From: Pseudomonas sp. ZH-FAD
GTDB taxonomy: Bacteria; Pseudomonadota; Gammaproteobacteria; Pseudomonadales; Pseudomonadaceae
Reading direction: 5' to 3'
DNA: 64,000 nucleotides
Assembly (NCBI RefSeq): GCF_002803095.1
Contig: NZ_PGLR01000004.1
Span: 1-64,000, forward strand
The stretch's first letter is position 1, and the number at the start of each line of letters is the position of its first letter. A model generated the notes under the pieces. It was not told where the DNA came from, did not search any database, and was given only the letters and a program-made list of their open reading frames with translations. The translations under genes were made by a program, and so were the position numbers. This document shows, piece after piece, positions 55,836 to 63,735 of this stretch.

Positions 55836-57152
55836 ATGACTCGTTTGAAAGGCTCGGACCTCCTGGCCCTCGGCTTCATGACCTTTGCGTTGTTTCTCGG
55901 CGCAGGCAATATCATCTTCCCGCCCAGTGCTGGTCTTGCCGCCGGGGAGAATCTGCTTCCCGCAGCACTCGGCTTCCTGCTGACCGGCGTCGGCTTGCCG
56001 CTTTTGACTGTGGTGGCCCTGGCCCGAGTGGGCGGCGGTATGGATCTGCTCACCGCTCCCCTGGGTAAGGTGGCGGGTGCAATCCTCGCGGTAGCGGTTT
56101 ACCTGGCCATCGGTCCGCTGTTCGCCACGCCGCGTACCGCCGTGGTGTCCTTCGAGATGGGCATTGCGCCGTTCACGGGTAACGAAGGTGCGCCGCTGCT
56201 GATCTATACCCTGGTGTATTTCGCGGCCGTGCTGTTCCTCTCGCTCAATCCCGGCCAACTGGTCGACCGTATCGGCAAATTCATCACGCCGGTACTGCTG
56301 GCAGCGCTGCTGGTGCTGGGCGGCGCTGCGCTGTTCGCGCCGGCAGGCGAGATTGGCGTGGTAGCCGAGAGCTATCGTGAGGCGCCGCTGGTGCAGGGCT
56401 TCCTGCAGGGCTACCTGACCATGGATACCCTGGGCGCGCTGGTGTTTGGCATCGTGATCGCCAGCGCCATTCGCGACCGCGGTGTCAGTGATGCAGGCCT
56501 GGTAACCCGTTATTCGGTAATCGCCGGCGTTATCGCGGCCATCGGTCTGTCGCTGGTGTATCTGGCGCTGTTCTATCTCGGCGCTACCAGCCAGGGCATT
56601 GCGGGTGATGCGCAAAATGGCGTGCAGGTGCTGACCACCTACGTGCAGCATACTTTCGGTACTACCGGCAGCCTGTTGCTGGCGGTGGTCATCACCCTGG
56701 CTTGTCTGACCACCGCGGTTGGCCTGTTGACGGCCTGCGGCGAGTTCTTCAGCAAGCTGATGCCGGTTTCCTATCGCACGGTGGTAATCGTTTTCGGCCT
56801 GTTCAGCTTGGTGGTGGCCAATCAGGGGCTGACCCAACTGATCAGTTTCTCGATTCCGGTTCTGGTGGGCCTGTATCCGCTGGCTATCGTGCTGGTTGCG
56901 CTGAGCCTGGCCGATCGCCTGTGGGTTTCCCAGGCGCTGGTTTTCGTGCCGGTGATGGCCGTTACGCTGGTCTTCGGTGTTGCCGACGGTGTTGCTGCGA
57001 CCCCCTGGGCCGACAAGGTCCCCGCCTGGTTCGGGCAATTGCCTCTGGCCGGTCAGAGCCTGGGCTGGCTGCTGCCGGTTGCGGTGACGCTGGTCCTGGT
57101 GGTGGCGCTCGACCGCCTTCTGGGCCTGCGTCAGAGCGCTACCGCTGCGTAA
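55836..57152 (+). CDS. brnQ: Branched-chain amino acid carrier (BrnQ/BraB family)
   Basis: This 438-residue sodium-coupled importer of leucine, isoleucine and valine has twelve helices. The N-terminal LLALGFMTFALFLGAGNIIFPPSAGLAAG and GPLFATPRTAVVSFEMG are family signatures. The ATG at 55836 (MTRLKGSDLL) matches the family start. An upstream in-frame extension is rejected. No strong ribosome-binding site is visible. A hairpin terminator follows. Confidence 0.93.
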   Translation: MTRLKGSDLLALGFMTFALFLGAGNIIFPPSAGLAAGENLLPAALGFLLTGVGLPLLTVVALARVGGGMDLLTAPLGKVAGAILAVAVYLAIGPLFATPRTAVVSFEMGIAPFTGNEGAPLLIYTLVYFAAVLFLSLNPGQLVDRIGKFITPVLLAALLVLGGAALFAPAGEIGVVAESYREAPLVQGFLQGYLTMDTLGALVFGIVIASAIRDRGVSDAGLVTRYSVIAGVIAAIGLSLVYLALFYLGATSQGIAGDAQNGVQVLTTYVQHTFGTTGSLLLAVVITLACLTTAVGLLTACGEFFSKLMPVSYRTVVIVFGLFSLVVANQGLTQLISFSIPVLVGLYPLAIVLVALSLADRLWVSQALVFVPVMAVTLVFGVADGVAATPWADKVPAWFGQLPLAGQSLGWLLPVAVTLVLVVALDRLLGLRQSATAA

Positions 57153-57171
57153 GAGACCCGCGAAACAAAAC

Positions 57172-57198
57172 AAGGCTGCCCACGAGGCGGCCTTTTTT
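57172..57198 (+). terminator. Terminator after brnQ
   Basis: AAGGCTGCC and GGCGGCCTT pair around CACGA with one G-U pair, followed by TTTT. It lies 19 bases after the brnQ stop. Confidence 0.9.
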
Positions 57199-57257
57199 GT
57201 CGAACAAGAAAACAGGCAGCCTGGCTATAATCCGCAGCAGTCTTACAAGGAGTTGGC

Positions 57258-57992
57258 ATGCTCAACAGCTATCCGTACCTGCCTCATTTTCTGGCCGCAC
57301 TGTGGTTCGTTCTGTGCTGGGGCGGCTACACCCGCTATGCCTCCTCGAAGGCGCGAACCACCCCCTGTCTGGCCAGCGTCCTGCATCTGTACCGTGAAGA
57401 CTGGATGCGCCGCATGCTGCTGCGTGACAATCGCATTGCCGACGCCAACGTGATCGGTAACCTCGAGCGCAACGCCTCGTTCTTCGCCTCCAGCACGCTG
57501 ATTATCCTGGCCGGTATCCTCACCGTGCTGGGCGCCTCCGACCGCGCGCTGTCGCTGCTGGCCGACATTCCTTTCGTGCAACAGGCCAGTCGTGGTCTAT
57601 CCGAGATCAAGCTGCTGTGCCTGGGCATCATCTTCGTCTATGCCTTCTTCACCTTCAGTTGGTGCATGCGTCAGTACAACTTCGCAGCGGTACTGGTGGG
57701 GTCGGCGCCGATGGTGGGCGAGCGGCATGTCACCGAGCAGGAGCGCAAGGCTTTCGCAGAGCGCACAGCACGGGTGATCTCGATGGCTGCCAACCAGTTC
57801 AACTTCGGTTTGCGCGCCTACTATTTCGGTATGGCAACCCTGGCGTGGTTCATCAACCCCTGGTTCTTCATGCTGGTGACTGCCGGCGTGGTCGTGGTGC
57901 TGTATCGCCGTGAGTTCCATTCGGACGTGCTGGAAGTGATGGTGTATACCCCAACGCCGGCCGCCGAGGTGGCCAAGGAGAAGAGTGAATGA
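57258..57992 (+). CDS. DUF599 family membrane protein
   Basis: This 244-residue protein has an N-terminal helix and an EDWMRRMLLRDNRIADANVIGNLERNASFFASSTLIILAG core (about 47-90), the DUF599 signature. Three more helices follow. It has no assigned function. It overlaps the MAPEG gene by four bases, so they form a two-gene membrane unit. AAGGAG precedes the ATG. Confidence 0.9.
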   Translation: MLNSYPYLPHFLAALWFVLCWGGYTRYASSKARTTPCLASVLHLYREDWMRRMLLRDNRIADANVIGNLERNASFFASSTLIILAGILTVLGASDRALSLLADIPFVQQASRGLSEIKLLCLGIIFVYAFFTFSWCMRQYNFAAVLVGSAPMVGERHVTEQERKAFAERTARVISMAANQFNFGLRAYYFGMATLAWFINPWFFMLVTAGVVVVLYRREFHSDVLEVMVYTPTPAAEVAKEKSE

Positions 57993-58381
57993 GCCTGCCG
58001 TTCTGGTGTGTCTTCATCAGCGCCTTGTTGATCTTCATCGCCAAGGCCCCGGTGGCCAGGGCCATGGCCGAGGAGGGCGGTGGTCGTTATGACAACCATC
58101 ACCCGCGTGCCCAGCAGGCGCGTCTGACGGGGTTCGGCGCGCGTGCCCTGGCGGCGCACTTGAATAGTATCGAGGCCTTCCCGCTGTTCGCGGCAGGTGT
58201 GCTGATGGCGCACACTACGCAGACCTACGGTTTTCTGATCGATATGCTGGCCGTCACCTTCGTCGTCAGTCGCGTGCTGTATCTGCTGTTCTATTGGTGG
58301 GATCTGCACTGGCAGCGCAGTCTGGTATGGGTGGTGGGCCTGGCCTGTAGCCTGCTGCTGATGATCAGCCCGGCGCTGTAA
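57989..58381 (+). CDS. MAPEG-family membrane protein
   Basis: This 130-residue four-helix protein of the glutathione-S-transferase-like MAPEG family has RAQQARLTGFGARALAAHLNSIEAFPLFAAGVL, containing the basic HxN...E motif region. Bacterial members often lack proven glutathione activity. It is coupled to the DUF599 gene by a four-base overlap. A 12-bp terminator follows. Confidence 0.9.
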   Translation: MSLPFWCVFISALLIFIAKAPVARAMAEEGGGRYDNHHPRAQQARLTGFGARALAAHLNSIEAFPLFAAGVLMAHTTQTYGFLIDMLAVTFVVSRVLYLLFYWWDLHWQRSLVWVVGLACSLLLMISPAL

Positions 58382-58398
58382 AAGGCGCTGACAGAAAC

Positions 58399-58427
58399 GA
58401 CAAGGCCCGCTTCGAGCGGGCCTTGTC
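58399..58427. terminator. Bidirectional terminator, MAPEG / lipoprotein genes
   Basis: GACAAGGCCCGC and GCGGGCCTTGTC form a 12-bp stem around TTCGA between convergent genes. U-runs are weak on both sides. Confidence 0.85.
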
Positions 58428-58443
58428 ATTCCAGCGAAGGGGC

Positions 58444-58734
58444 TTATCGGCCTTCGACCGCGTCACCGATCTCGTCACCGGCATTGTCGATCGCATCGGC
58501 AGCGTCGTCGGCCGCATCCTCGATCTTCTCGCCTGTGGTGGGTTCGGTGCCCATCACTTCATCGGTTTTCTGTTCGATGGCTTCACCGGCTTGTTCGGCC
58601 GCTTCACCCATGGACTCGGCCGCTTCGGAAACGGACTCTTTGGCGGACTCCATCTTGTCTTCAGGGGATTGTTCACAGGCCGCCAGGCCTAGCATGGCCG
58701 CGAGCAGCAGGGCATAGGTAAATGGTTTTTGCAC
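58444..58734 (-). CDS. Small coiled-coil lipoprotein (a)
   Basis: This 96-residue lipoprotein starts with GTG at 58734 (GGAGAT upstream). The lipobox is LGLAAC, and the mature part is an acidic Ala/Glu/Asp heptad helix (ESVSEAAESMGEAAEQAGEAIEQ). It resembles its neighbour (b) and ECN-like/Lpp-like helical lipoproteins. Possible roles are outer-membrane spacing or stress. The upstream gene has its own terminator between the two, so they are separate units. Confidence 0.8.
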   Translation of the reverse strand: MQKPFTYALLLAAMLGLAACEQSPEDKMESAKESVSEAAESMGEAAEQAGEAIEQKTDEVMGTEPTTGEKIEDAADDAADAIDNAGDEIGDAVEGR

Positions 58735-58824
58735 GGTTACATCTCCATGTGTGATGCGGATGATGGCGTGTGGCGTCATCCGTGCAACTTGGAGCGAACA
58801 AGCGAAGCGAAGTTCCGAAACGCT

Positions 58825-58859
58825 AAAAAACCAAGCCCGTGCAAGGGGCACGGGCTTGG
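58825..58859 (-). terminator. Terminator of lipoprotein (b)
   Basis: CCAAGCCCGTGC and GCACGGGCTTGG form a 12-bp stem around AAGGG, with six A on the plus strand (58825-58830) giving a U-run for the minus-strand gene. It lies 17 bases past the stop. Confidence 0.92.
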
Positions 58860-58876
58860 CGGTGAAACAGGGCGGA

Positions 58877-59158
58877 TTACTGATTGGCTGGTTCGGCCGG
58901 TGCGGTAGAGGGAGTGGCCGGCTGTTCCGATTCGTTTTCGGGGGCTGGAGCTGGCATCGGCTCCGGAGTTTGTTGGCGCTGCTCCTCGGCACGCTCCTGA
59001 GCCGCTTCGCTGCGCTCCTCGGCTGCTTCGTTCATCGACTCTTGCGCCTCGGACTGCGCTTCGCGGGCATCTTCGGCGGCATTCTCGGAGGGCTTGTCGC
59101 ACGCGGCGAGACCCAGCGTGGCGGCCAGCATGACGGCATAAGCGAGTGTTTTCTGCAT
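58877..59158 (-). CDS. Small coiled-coil lipoprotein (b)
   Basis: This 93-residue lipoprotein has ATG at 59158 after GGAGAACAAC and lipobox LGLAAC. A charged helix (AREAQSEAQESMNEAAEERSEAAQERAEEQ) is followed by a Pro/Ala-rich tail. It shares the signal peptide and repeat style with lipoprotein (a), so they are tandem duplicates that have diverged. Function unknown. Confidence 0.82.
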   Translation of the reverse strand: MQKTLAYAVMLAATLGLAACDKPSENAAEDAREAQSEAQESMNEAAEERSEAAQERAEEQRQQTPEPMPAPAPENESEQPATPSTAPAEPANQ

Positions 59159-59304
59159 GTTGTTCTCCTTGGAAAAAATGCCAGTACATTTTTCGAAAGA
59201 GCAGGGCGTCATAAGTTCATTGTCATTGTGTTCGGCAAGCCGTGCCGCGTCTGCTGCCTGGCGCTATCATGCGCGACCTTGCATCGCCATCACGAGTTAC
59301 GAGG

Positions 59305-59784
59305 ATGATCACTTCCCCAGTTCTGGAGCGCGCCCAGCGCTTTCTATCGGCCTTGCGCCACTGCCAGGTGCTTGGCATGCAGGTGCATGCGGCCAGCGCC
59401 GAGGGCCTGACCCTGCGCCTTCCCTACAGCCTGCACATTGTCGGCAACCCGGACACCGGTGTGATCCACGGTGGCGCCATTACCACGCTGATGGACACCA
59501 CCTGTGGTATCTCCACGGTCTGCGTGCTGCCGGAGTTCGAAATCTGCCCGACTCTCGATCTGCGCATCGACTACATGCACCCGGCCGAGCCTGGCAAGGA
59601 CGTCTTTGGCTTCGCCGAGTGTTATCGGGTCACGCCCAACATCATCTTCACGCGCGGCTATGCCTATCAGGACGACCCCGAGCAGCCAATTGCTCACGTG
59701 GTCGGTGCCTTCATGCGCATGGGCAAGGCCGTGCAGGGCGGCGGTGAGCTGAAGCGCAACATCCAGCAAGGCGGTGGCGCATGA
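59305..59784 (+). CDS. PaaI-type hotdog thioesterase (first of pair)
   Basis: This 159-residue hotdog-fold protein has the catalytic-helix motif GVIHGGAITTLMDTTCGIS near 53-70, with the catalytic acid at Asp in LMDTT. It should hydrolyse acyl- or aryl-CoA esters. The ATG at 59305 is preceded by GAGG immediately upstream. An alternative in-frame ATG at 59269 is possible. It overlaps the second thioesterase gene by four bases. Confidence 0.85.
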   Translation: MITSPVLERAQRFLSALRHCQVLGMQVHAASAEGLTLRLPYSLHIVGNPDTGVIHGGAITTLMDTTCGISTVCVLPEFEICPTLDLRIDYMHPAEPGKDVFGFAECYRVTPNIIFTRGYAYQDDPEQPIAHVVGAFMRMGKAVQGGGELKRNIQQGGGA

Positions 59785-60227
59785 GCGAGTTGAGACTGGA
59801 GCAACTGGTAGCGCGTGCGCACCAGCAGAACGATTATGACCCGCTGATCAATCTGATCCCCTACGCCAAGCTGCTGGGCATCGAATGCCTTCGTCTAGGC
59901 GACGACATGGTCTTTCGTCTGCCAGCCAACCGCGACTGCATCGGTAACCCGGTATTACCAGCGCTGCATGGCGGCGTAATCGCTGGTTTCATGGAACATG
60001 CAGCCATGCTCCATCTGTTGATGTTCATGGGCATTCCACATTTGCCCAAAATCATCGACTTCTCGATAGATTACCTGCGCGCCGGCCATTATCGTGACAC
60101 CTATGCGCAGTGCCAGGTCTGGCGGCAGGGGCGTCGGGTGGCCAACGTGGCGATCACCGCCTGGCAGACCAAACAGACCGAACCGATTGCCACCGCCCGT
60201 GCCCACTTCAAGGTCGATGAGCCCTGA
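59781..60227 (+). CDS. PaaI-type hotdog thioesterase (second of pair)
   Basis: This 148-residue hotdog protein has the motif LHGGVIAGFMEHAAM, where the catalytic acid is Glu in place of Asp and the Asn/Thr neighbours differ from its partner. The pair may form a heteromer of complementary subunits, as in some two-domain thioesterases, or simply be duplicates. Overlap with the first gene and 69 bases to the next support a shared transcript. Confidence 0.85.
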   Translation: MSELRLEQLVARAHQQNDYDPLINLIPYAKLLGIECLRLGDDMVFRLPANRDCIGNPVLPALHGGVIAGFMEHAAMLHLLMFMGIPHLPKIIDFSIDYLRAGHYRDTYAQCQVWRQGRRVANVAITAWQTKQTEPIATARAHFKVDEP

Positions 60228-60296
60228 GTCGTTGAGACTTGCCCGGCAATTGGAGCGGATCGGCAGCGCAGCGAAATCATGACAAGGACCCTGTAG

Positions 60297-61544
60297 ATGG
60301 ATGCGTTGCTGATAATTGGTGGCCTGGTGCTGATGCTGGCCGGTCTGGTATGGCTGGTCATGCGGGCGTTCGCCACCAGCCTGTTGTGGGGCTGGGGCAG
60401 TCTGATCCCACCGATCACCCTGATCTACATCGTGCGCCACTGGCGACGAGCGCGTAGCGCGGTCACGCTCATCGGGCTTGGCGTCATCCCGCTGGTGGTG
60501 GGCTTGACCTTGCTGGCCAGCAAGGATGCCGAGCGTCTGGCGGCGATCGTCCGTCTGGACTGGTTGAAGCCCGAGGTGCAGGTGCCGGCAGAGCTGGCCA
60601 TCGATCTGGACGGTGAGCTCAACGGCCAGCCATTTCGCCCGCAGCAGGGTGAACTGATCGATGGTGTGTTGGTGCTGCGCGAGGGCCTGGATTTCTTCGC
60701 CCTGCGCGAACTGAGTATCCGCCTGCCGCAGCCAGTCGAGGGGCCTGTACGTATCGACGTGCTGCCCCAGGACAGCGGTAGCCTGCCAGAGGTCGAGCTG
60801 AGCTGGCTGTTACCGGAGCAGGATCTGCCCGAGGCGCGTCGCCTGAGCCGTGGCTACACCCTGCATCTGGACCTGCAACCGCAGGAACCGAATCGACTGG
60901 TCGGCGATTTCCATCTGGTCATGCCGCCACGCTTCAAGACCAGCCTGAGTGGCCGGGTCGAGCTGTACCGTGATCGCCTGCGCTATGTGGATGGCAAGGT
61001 CGATACCCGGTACGACTCCAATGACACCATCGCCCATCTCCTGCAGGACTATCTGCAACGACGTTTCGCTACGCGCGACGTGCGCGAGTTGAAACTGCCG
61101 GTGTTCACCTTCGAGGGCGATACCCTGGAATTGCAGGTTGACGCGCAGATCGACGGGCGTAACGAGCGCTTGCCAATTCGTTTGCACAAGCGCTCTGAGC
61201 AAGGCTGGATGGTGGAGGGCGATCGCTTCCCGGCATTGCCCTCCGTTGCGGCCAAGCAACCGACACAACAAATTGAAGCGACTGCCGTCGAGGAGCGCCT
61301 GAGTCGTCCGGTCGACCGACGTCAGCGTTTCAGCCTGGCGCGTTTGCAGCGCAACCCGGAGCAGTACCGCAACCTCAGCATGCGCCTGAGCCGCGCCAGT
61401 GGCGGCACGGTGGAGGGGCGTTTCGTCGGTGTCGATGACGATGGCAGCATTCGCCTTAGTCAACAGATGGGCAGTGGCGGCGGCCAGGCCAGCTTCAGTT
61501 TCAAACCGGAAGAAATCGGTCGCCTGGAACTGCTGGAGCCGTAG
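60297..61544 (+). CDS. Large membrane-anchored hypothetical protein
   Basis: This 415-residue protein has two or three N-terminal membrane helices (IIGGLVLMLAGLVWLVMRAF, LIPPITLIYIVRHW, VTLIGLGVIPLVVGLTLL). A large soluble region of beta-rich, Glu/Leu-rich sequence follows (90-415), with a C-terminal Arg-rich SRASGGTVEGRFVGVD stretch. AAGGAC lies upstream of the ATG. I do not recognise a family. Its position between the thioesterases and htpG is conserved in pseudomonads as I recall. The stop TAG is supplied by a repeat (61541-61561). Confidence 0.75.
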   Translation: MDALLIIGGLVLMLAGLVWLVMRAFATSLLWGWGSLIPPITLIYIVRHWRRARSAVTLIGLGVIPLVVGLTLLASKDAERLAAIVRLDWLKPEVQVPAELAIDLDGELNGQPFRPQQGELIDGVLVLREGLDFFALRELSIRLPQPVEGPVRIDVLPQDSGSLPEVELSWLLPEQDLPEARRLSRGYTLHLDLQPQEPNRLVGDFHLVMPPRFKTSLSGRVELYRDRLRYVDGKVDTRYDSNDTIAHLLQDYLQRRFATRDVRELKLPVFTFEGDTLELQVDAQIDGRNERLPIRLHKRSEQGWMVEGDRFPALPSVAAKQPTQQIEATAVEERLSRPVDRRQRFSLARLQRNPEQYRNLSMRLSRASGGTVEGRFVGVDDDGSIRLSQQMGSGGGQASFSFKPEEIGRLELLEP

Positions 61545-61561
61545 GGCGGGTGCAACCCGCC
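61541..61561. repeat. Half copy of the GTAGGGCGGG repeat
   Basis: GTAGGGCGGGTGCAACCCGCC matches one arm of the element at 33659-33711. A decayed partner (AGGTGGTTTTCACCTGCC) follows within 35 bases. Its TAG is the stop codon of the preceding gene. Confidence 0.8.
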
Positions 61562-61620
61562 ATATTCGGCTTGCAGGTGGTTTTCACCTGCCCGAGACGA
61601 TGATGCGCCTGCTCCAAGCC

Positions 61621-61646
61621 CTTGAAATTCATCCAGCAGGCCCCAT
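61621..61646 (+). promoter_or_regulatory. Sigma-32 (heat-shock) promoter of htpG
   Basis: CTTGAAA (61621-61627) and CCCCAT (61641-61646) are 13 bases apart, the consensus sigma-32 layout CTTGAAA-N13-CCCCAT. Transcription should start near 61652-61655, about 48 bases before the ATG at 61702. GGAG at 61688-61691 is the ribosome-binding site. Confidence 0.9.
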
Positions 61647-61689
61647 CTGTAGGTCATCGCCGCGATAGCGGTTCCTGTCCTACAGATGG
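61643..61689. repeat. Inverted repeat overlapping the htpG promoter
   Basis: CCATCTGTAGG (61643-61653) and CCTACAGATGG (61679-61689) are perfect 11-bp inverses with an inner CCGC-GATA-GCGG hairpin. The left arm covers the -10 and transcription start. The TGTAGG/CCTACA ends resemble a family of Pseudomonas repeats, so this could be a repeat that has become part of the promoter. Confidence 0.7.
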
Positions 61690-61701
61690 AGTTAGCAGAC
61701 C

Positions 61702-63600
61702 ATGAGTGTGGAAACTCAAAAAGAAACCCTGGGCTTCCAGACCGAGGTGAAGCAACTGCTTCACCTGATGATCCATTCCCTGTACTCGAACAAGGAAATC
61801 TTCCTACGCGAGTTGATCTCCAACGCGTCAGACGCCGCTGACAAGCTGCGTTTCGAAGCGCTGGCCAAGCCGGAGCTGCTCGAAGGTGGCGCCGAGCTGA
61901 AGATCCGCCTGTCGTTCGACAAGGATGCCAAGACCGTCACCCTCGAAGACAATGGCATCGGTATGAGCCGCGAGGAAGTCATCGCGCATCTGGGCACCAT
62001 CGCCAAGTCCGGTACCGCCGACTTCCTCAAGAACCTCTCCGGCGATCAGAAGAAGGATTCGCACCTGATCGGCCAGTTCGGTGTGGGCTTCTATTCGGCC
62101 TTCATCGTCGCCGACGAGGTCGAAGTGTTCAGCCGCCGTGCCGGTAGCCCGGCCAGCGAAGGCGTGCATTGGTCATCCAAAGGCGAAGGCGAGTTCGAAG
62201 TCGCCACCGTCGAGAAAGCCGAGCGTGGTACCCGCATCGTTCTGCATCTGAAGAGCGGTGAAGAGGAGTTCGCCGATGGCTGGCGCCTGCGCAACATCGT
62301 CAAGAAGTACTCCGACCATATCGCGCTGCCCATCGAATTGCCGAAAGAGCATCACGGTGAAGACAAGCCTGCCGAAGTCGAGTGGGAAACCGTCAACCGC
62401 GCCAGCGCCCTGTGGACCCGTCCGCGTACCGAGATCAAGGACGAGGAGTACCAGGAGTTCTACAAGCACGTCGGCCATGACTTCGAGAACCCGCTGAGCT
62501 GGAGCCACAACAAGGTCGAAGGCAAGCTGGAGTACACCTCGCTGCTCTACGTGCCGGGCCGTGCGCCGTTCGACCTGTATCACCGCGAAGCACCCAAGGG
62601 CCTCAAGCTCTATGTGCAGCGCGTGTTCATCATGGACCAGGCCGATCAGTTCCTGCCGTTGTACCTGCGCTTCATCAAGGGTGTGGTCGACTCCAACGAC
62701 CTGTCGCTGAACGTTTCCCGCGAGATCCTGCAGTCCGGCCCGGTCATCGACTCGATGAAATCGGCGCTGACCAAGCGCGTGCTGGACATGCTGGAGAAGC
62801 TGGCCAAGGACAAGCCGGACGACTACAAGACCTTCTGGAAGGCCTTTGGCCAGGTGCTCAAGGAAGGCCCGGCGGAAGACTTCGCCAACAAGGAGAAGAT
62901 CGCCGGCCTGTTGCGTTTCGCCTCCACTGCTGGCGAAGGCGACGAGCAATCGGTGTCGCTGGCTGACTACCTGGGCCGCATCAAGGAAGGTCAGGACAAG
63001 ATCTACTTCCTCACTGGTGAAAGCTACGCGCAGATCAAGAACAGCCCGCACCTTGAGGTCTTCCGTAAGAAGGGCATCGAAGTGCTGCTGCTCACCGATC
63101 GTATCGATGAGTGGCTGATGAGCTACCTGACCGAGTTTGACGGCAAGCAGTTCGTCGACGTGGCCCGTGGTGACCTGGATCTGGGTGAGCTGGACTCGGA
63201 AGAGGACAAGAAGGCCCAGGAAGAAGTCGCCAAGGCCAAGGAGGGGTTGATCGAACGCCTCAAGGGTGCCCTGGGCGAGCAGGTCGCCGAGGTTCGCGTG
63301 TCTCACCGACTGACCGACTCGCCGGCGATTCTCGCCATCGGTGAGCAGGATCTCGGTCTGCAGATGCGCCAGATTCTCGAGGCCAGCGGGCAAAAGGTGC
63401 CGGAGTCCAAGCCGATCTTCGAGTTCAACCCCGCGCATCCGCTGATCGAGCGTCTGGATGCCGAGCCGGACGAGGACCGTTTCACCGATCTGTCGCACAT
63501 TCTCTTCGATCAGGCCGCGTTGGCCGCTGGTGACAGCCTGAAAGATCCTGCCGCTTATGTGCAGCGTCTGAACAAGTTGTTGGTGGAACTTTCTGCCTGA
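61702..63600 (+). CDS. htpG: HSP90-type chaperone HtpG
   Basis: This 632-residue ATP-dependent chaperone dimer has an N-terminal GHKL ATPase: [15 protein letters not shown] (Glu and Asn), [28 protein letters not shown] middle domain (around 230-500) and a C-terminal dimerisation domain follow. Length is typical. A textbook sigma-32 promoter at 61621-61646 predicts heat induction. Confidence 0.98.
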   Translation: MSVETQKETLGFQTEVKQLLHLMIHSLYSNKEIFLRELISNASDAADKLRFEALAKPELLEGGAELKIRLSFDKDAKTVTLEDNGIGMSREEVIAHLGTIAKSGTADFLKNLSGDQKKDSHLIGQFGVGFYSAFIVADEVEVFSRRAGSPASEGVHWSSKGEGEFEVATVEKAERGTRIVLHLKSGEEEFADGWRLRNIVKKYSDHIALPIELPKEHHGEDKPAEVEWETVNRASALWTRPRTEIKDEEYQEFYKHVGHDFENPLSWSHNKVEGKLEYTSLLYVPGRAPFDLYHREAPKGLKLYVQRVFIMDQADQFLPLYLRFIKGVVDSNDLSLNVSREILQSGPVIDSMKSALTKRVLDMLEKLAKDKPDDYKTFWKAFGQVLKEGPAEDFANKEKIAGLLRFASTAGEGDEQSVSLADYLGRIKEGQDKIYFLTGESYAQIKNSPHLEVFRKKGIEVLLLTDRIDEWLMSYLTEFDGKQFVDVARGDLDLGELDSEEDKKAQEEVAKAKEGLIERLKGALGEQVAEVRVSHRLTDSPAILAIGEQDLGLQMRQILEASGQKVPESKPIFEFNPAHPLIERLDAEPDEDRFTDLSHILFDQAALAAGDSLKDPAAYVQRLNKLLVELSA

Positions 63601-63618
63601 TAGGTCAGGTATTGGAAC

Positions 63619-63640
63619 AAGCCCGCTTCGGCGGGCTTTT
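63619..63640 (+). terminator. Terminator after htpG
   Basis: AAGCCCGC and GCGGGCTTTT pair around TTCG, 18 bases past the htpG stop, with a short U-run. Confidence 0.92.
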
Positions 63641-63735
63641 CTATGCGCGCGATTGATCGGGTTTAATTGACAAGCGCGACCCCGTCGTTTCAGATGCTGG
63701 CAATTGGCTGGCTTTCTGCAGTGCCCTGGGGTGGT

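Noticed and set aside
61643..61702. RNA thermometer hiding the htpG ribosome-binding site.
   Set aside because: The consensus sigma-32 promoter places the transcript start at about 61652-61655, so most of the left arm would not be in the mRNA. The hairpin could form only from an upstream transcript.
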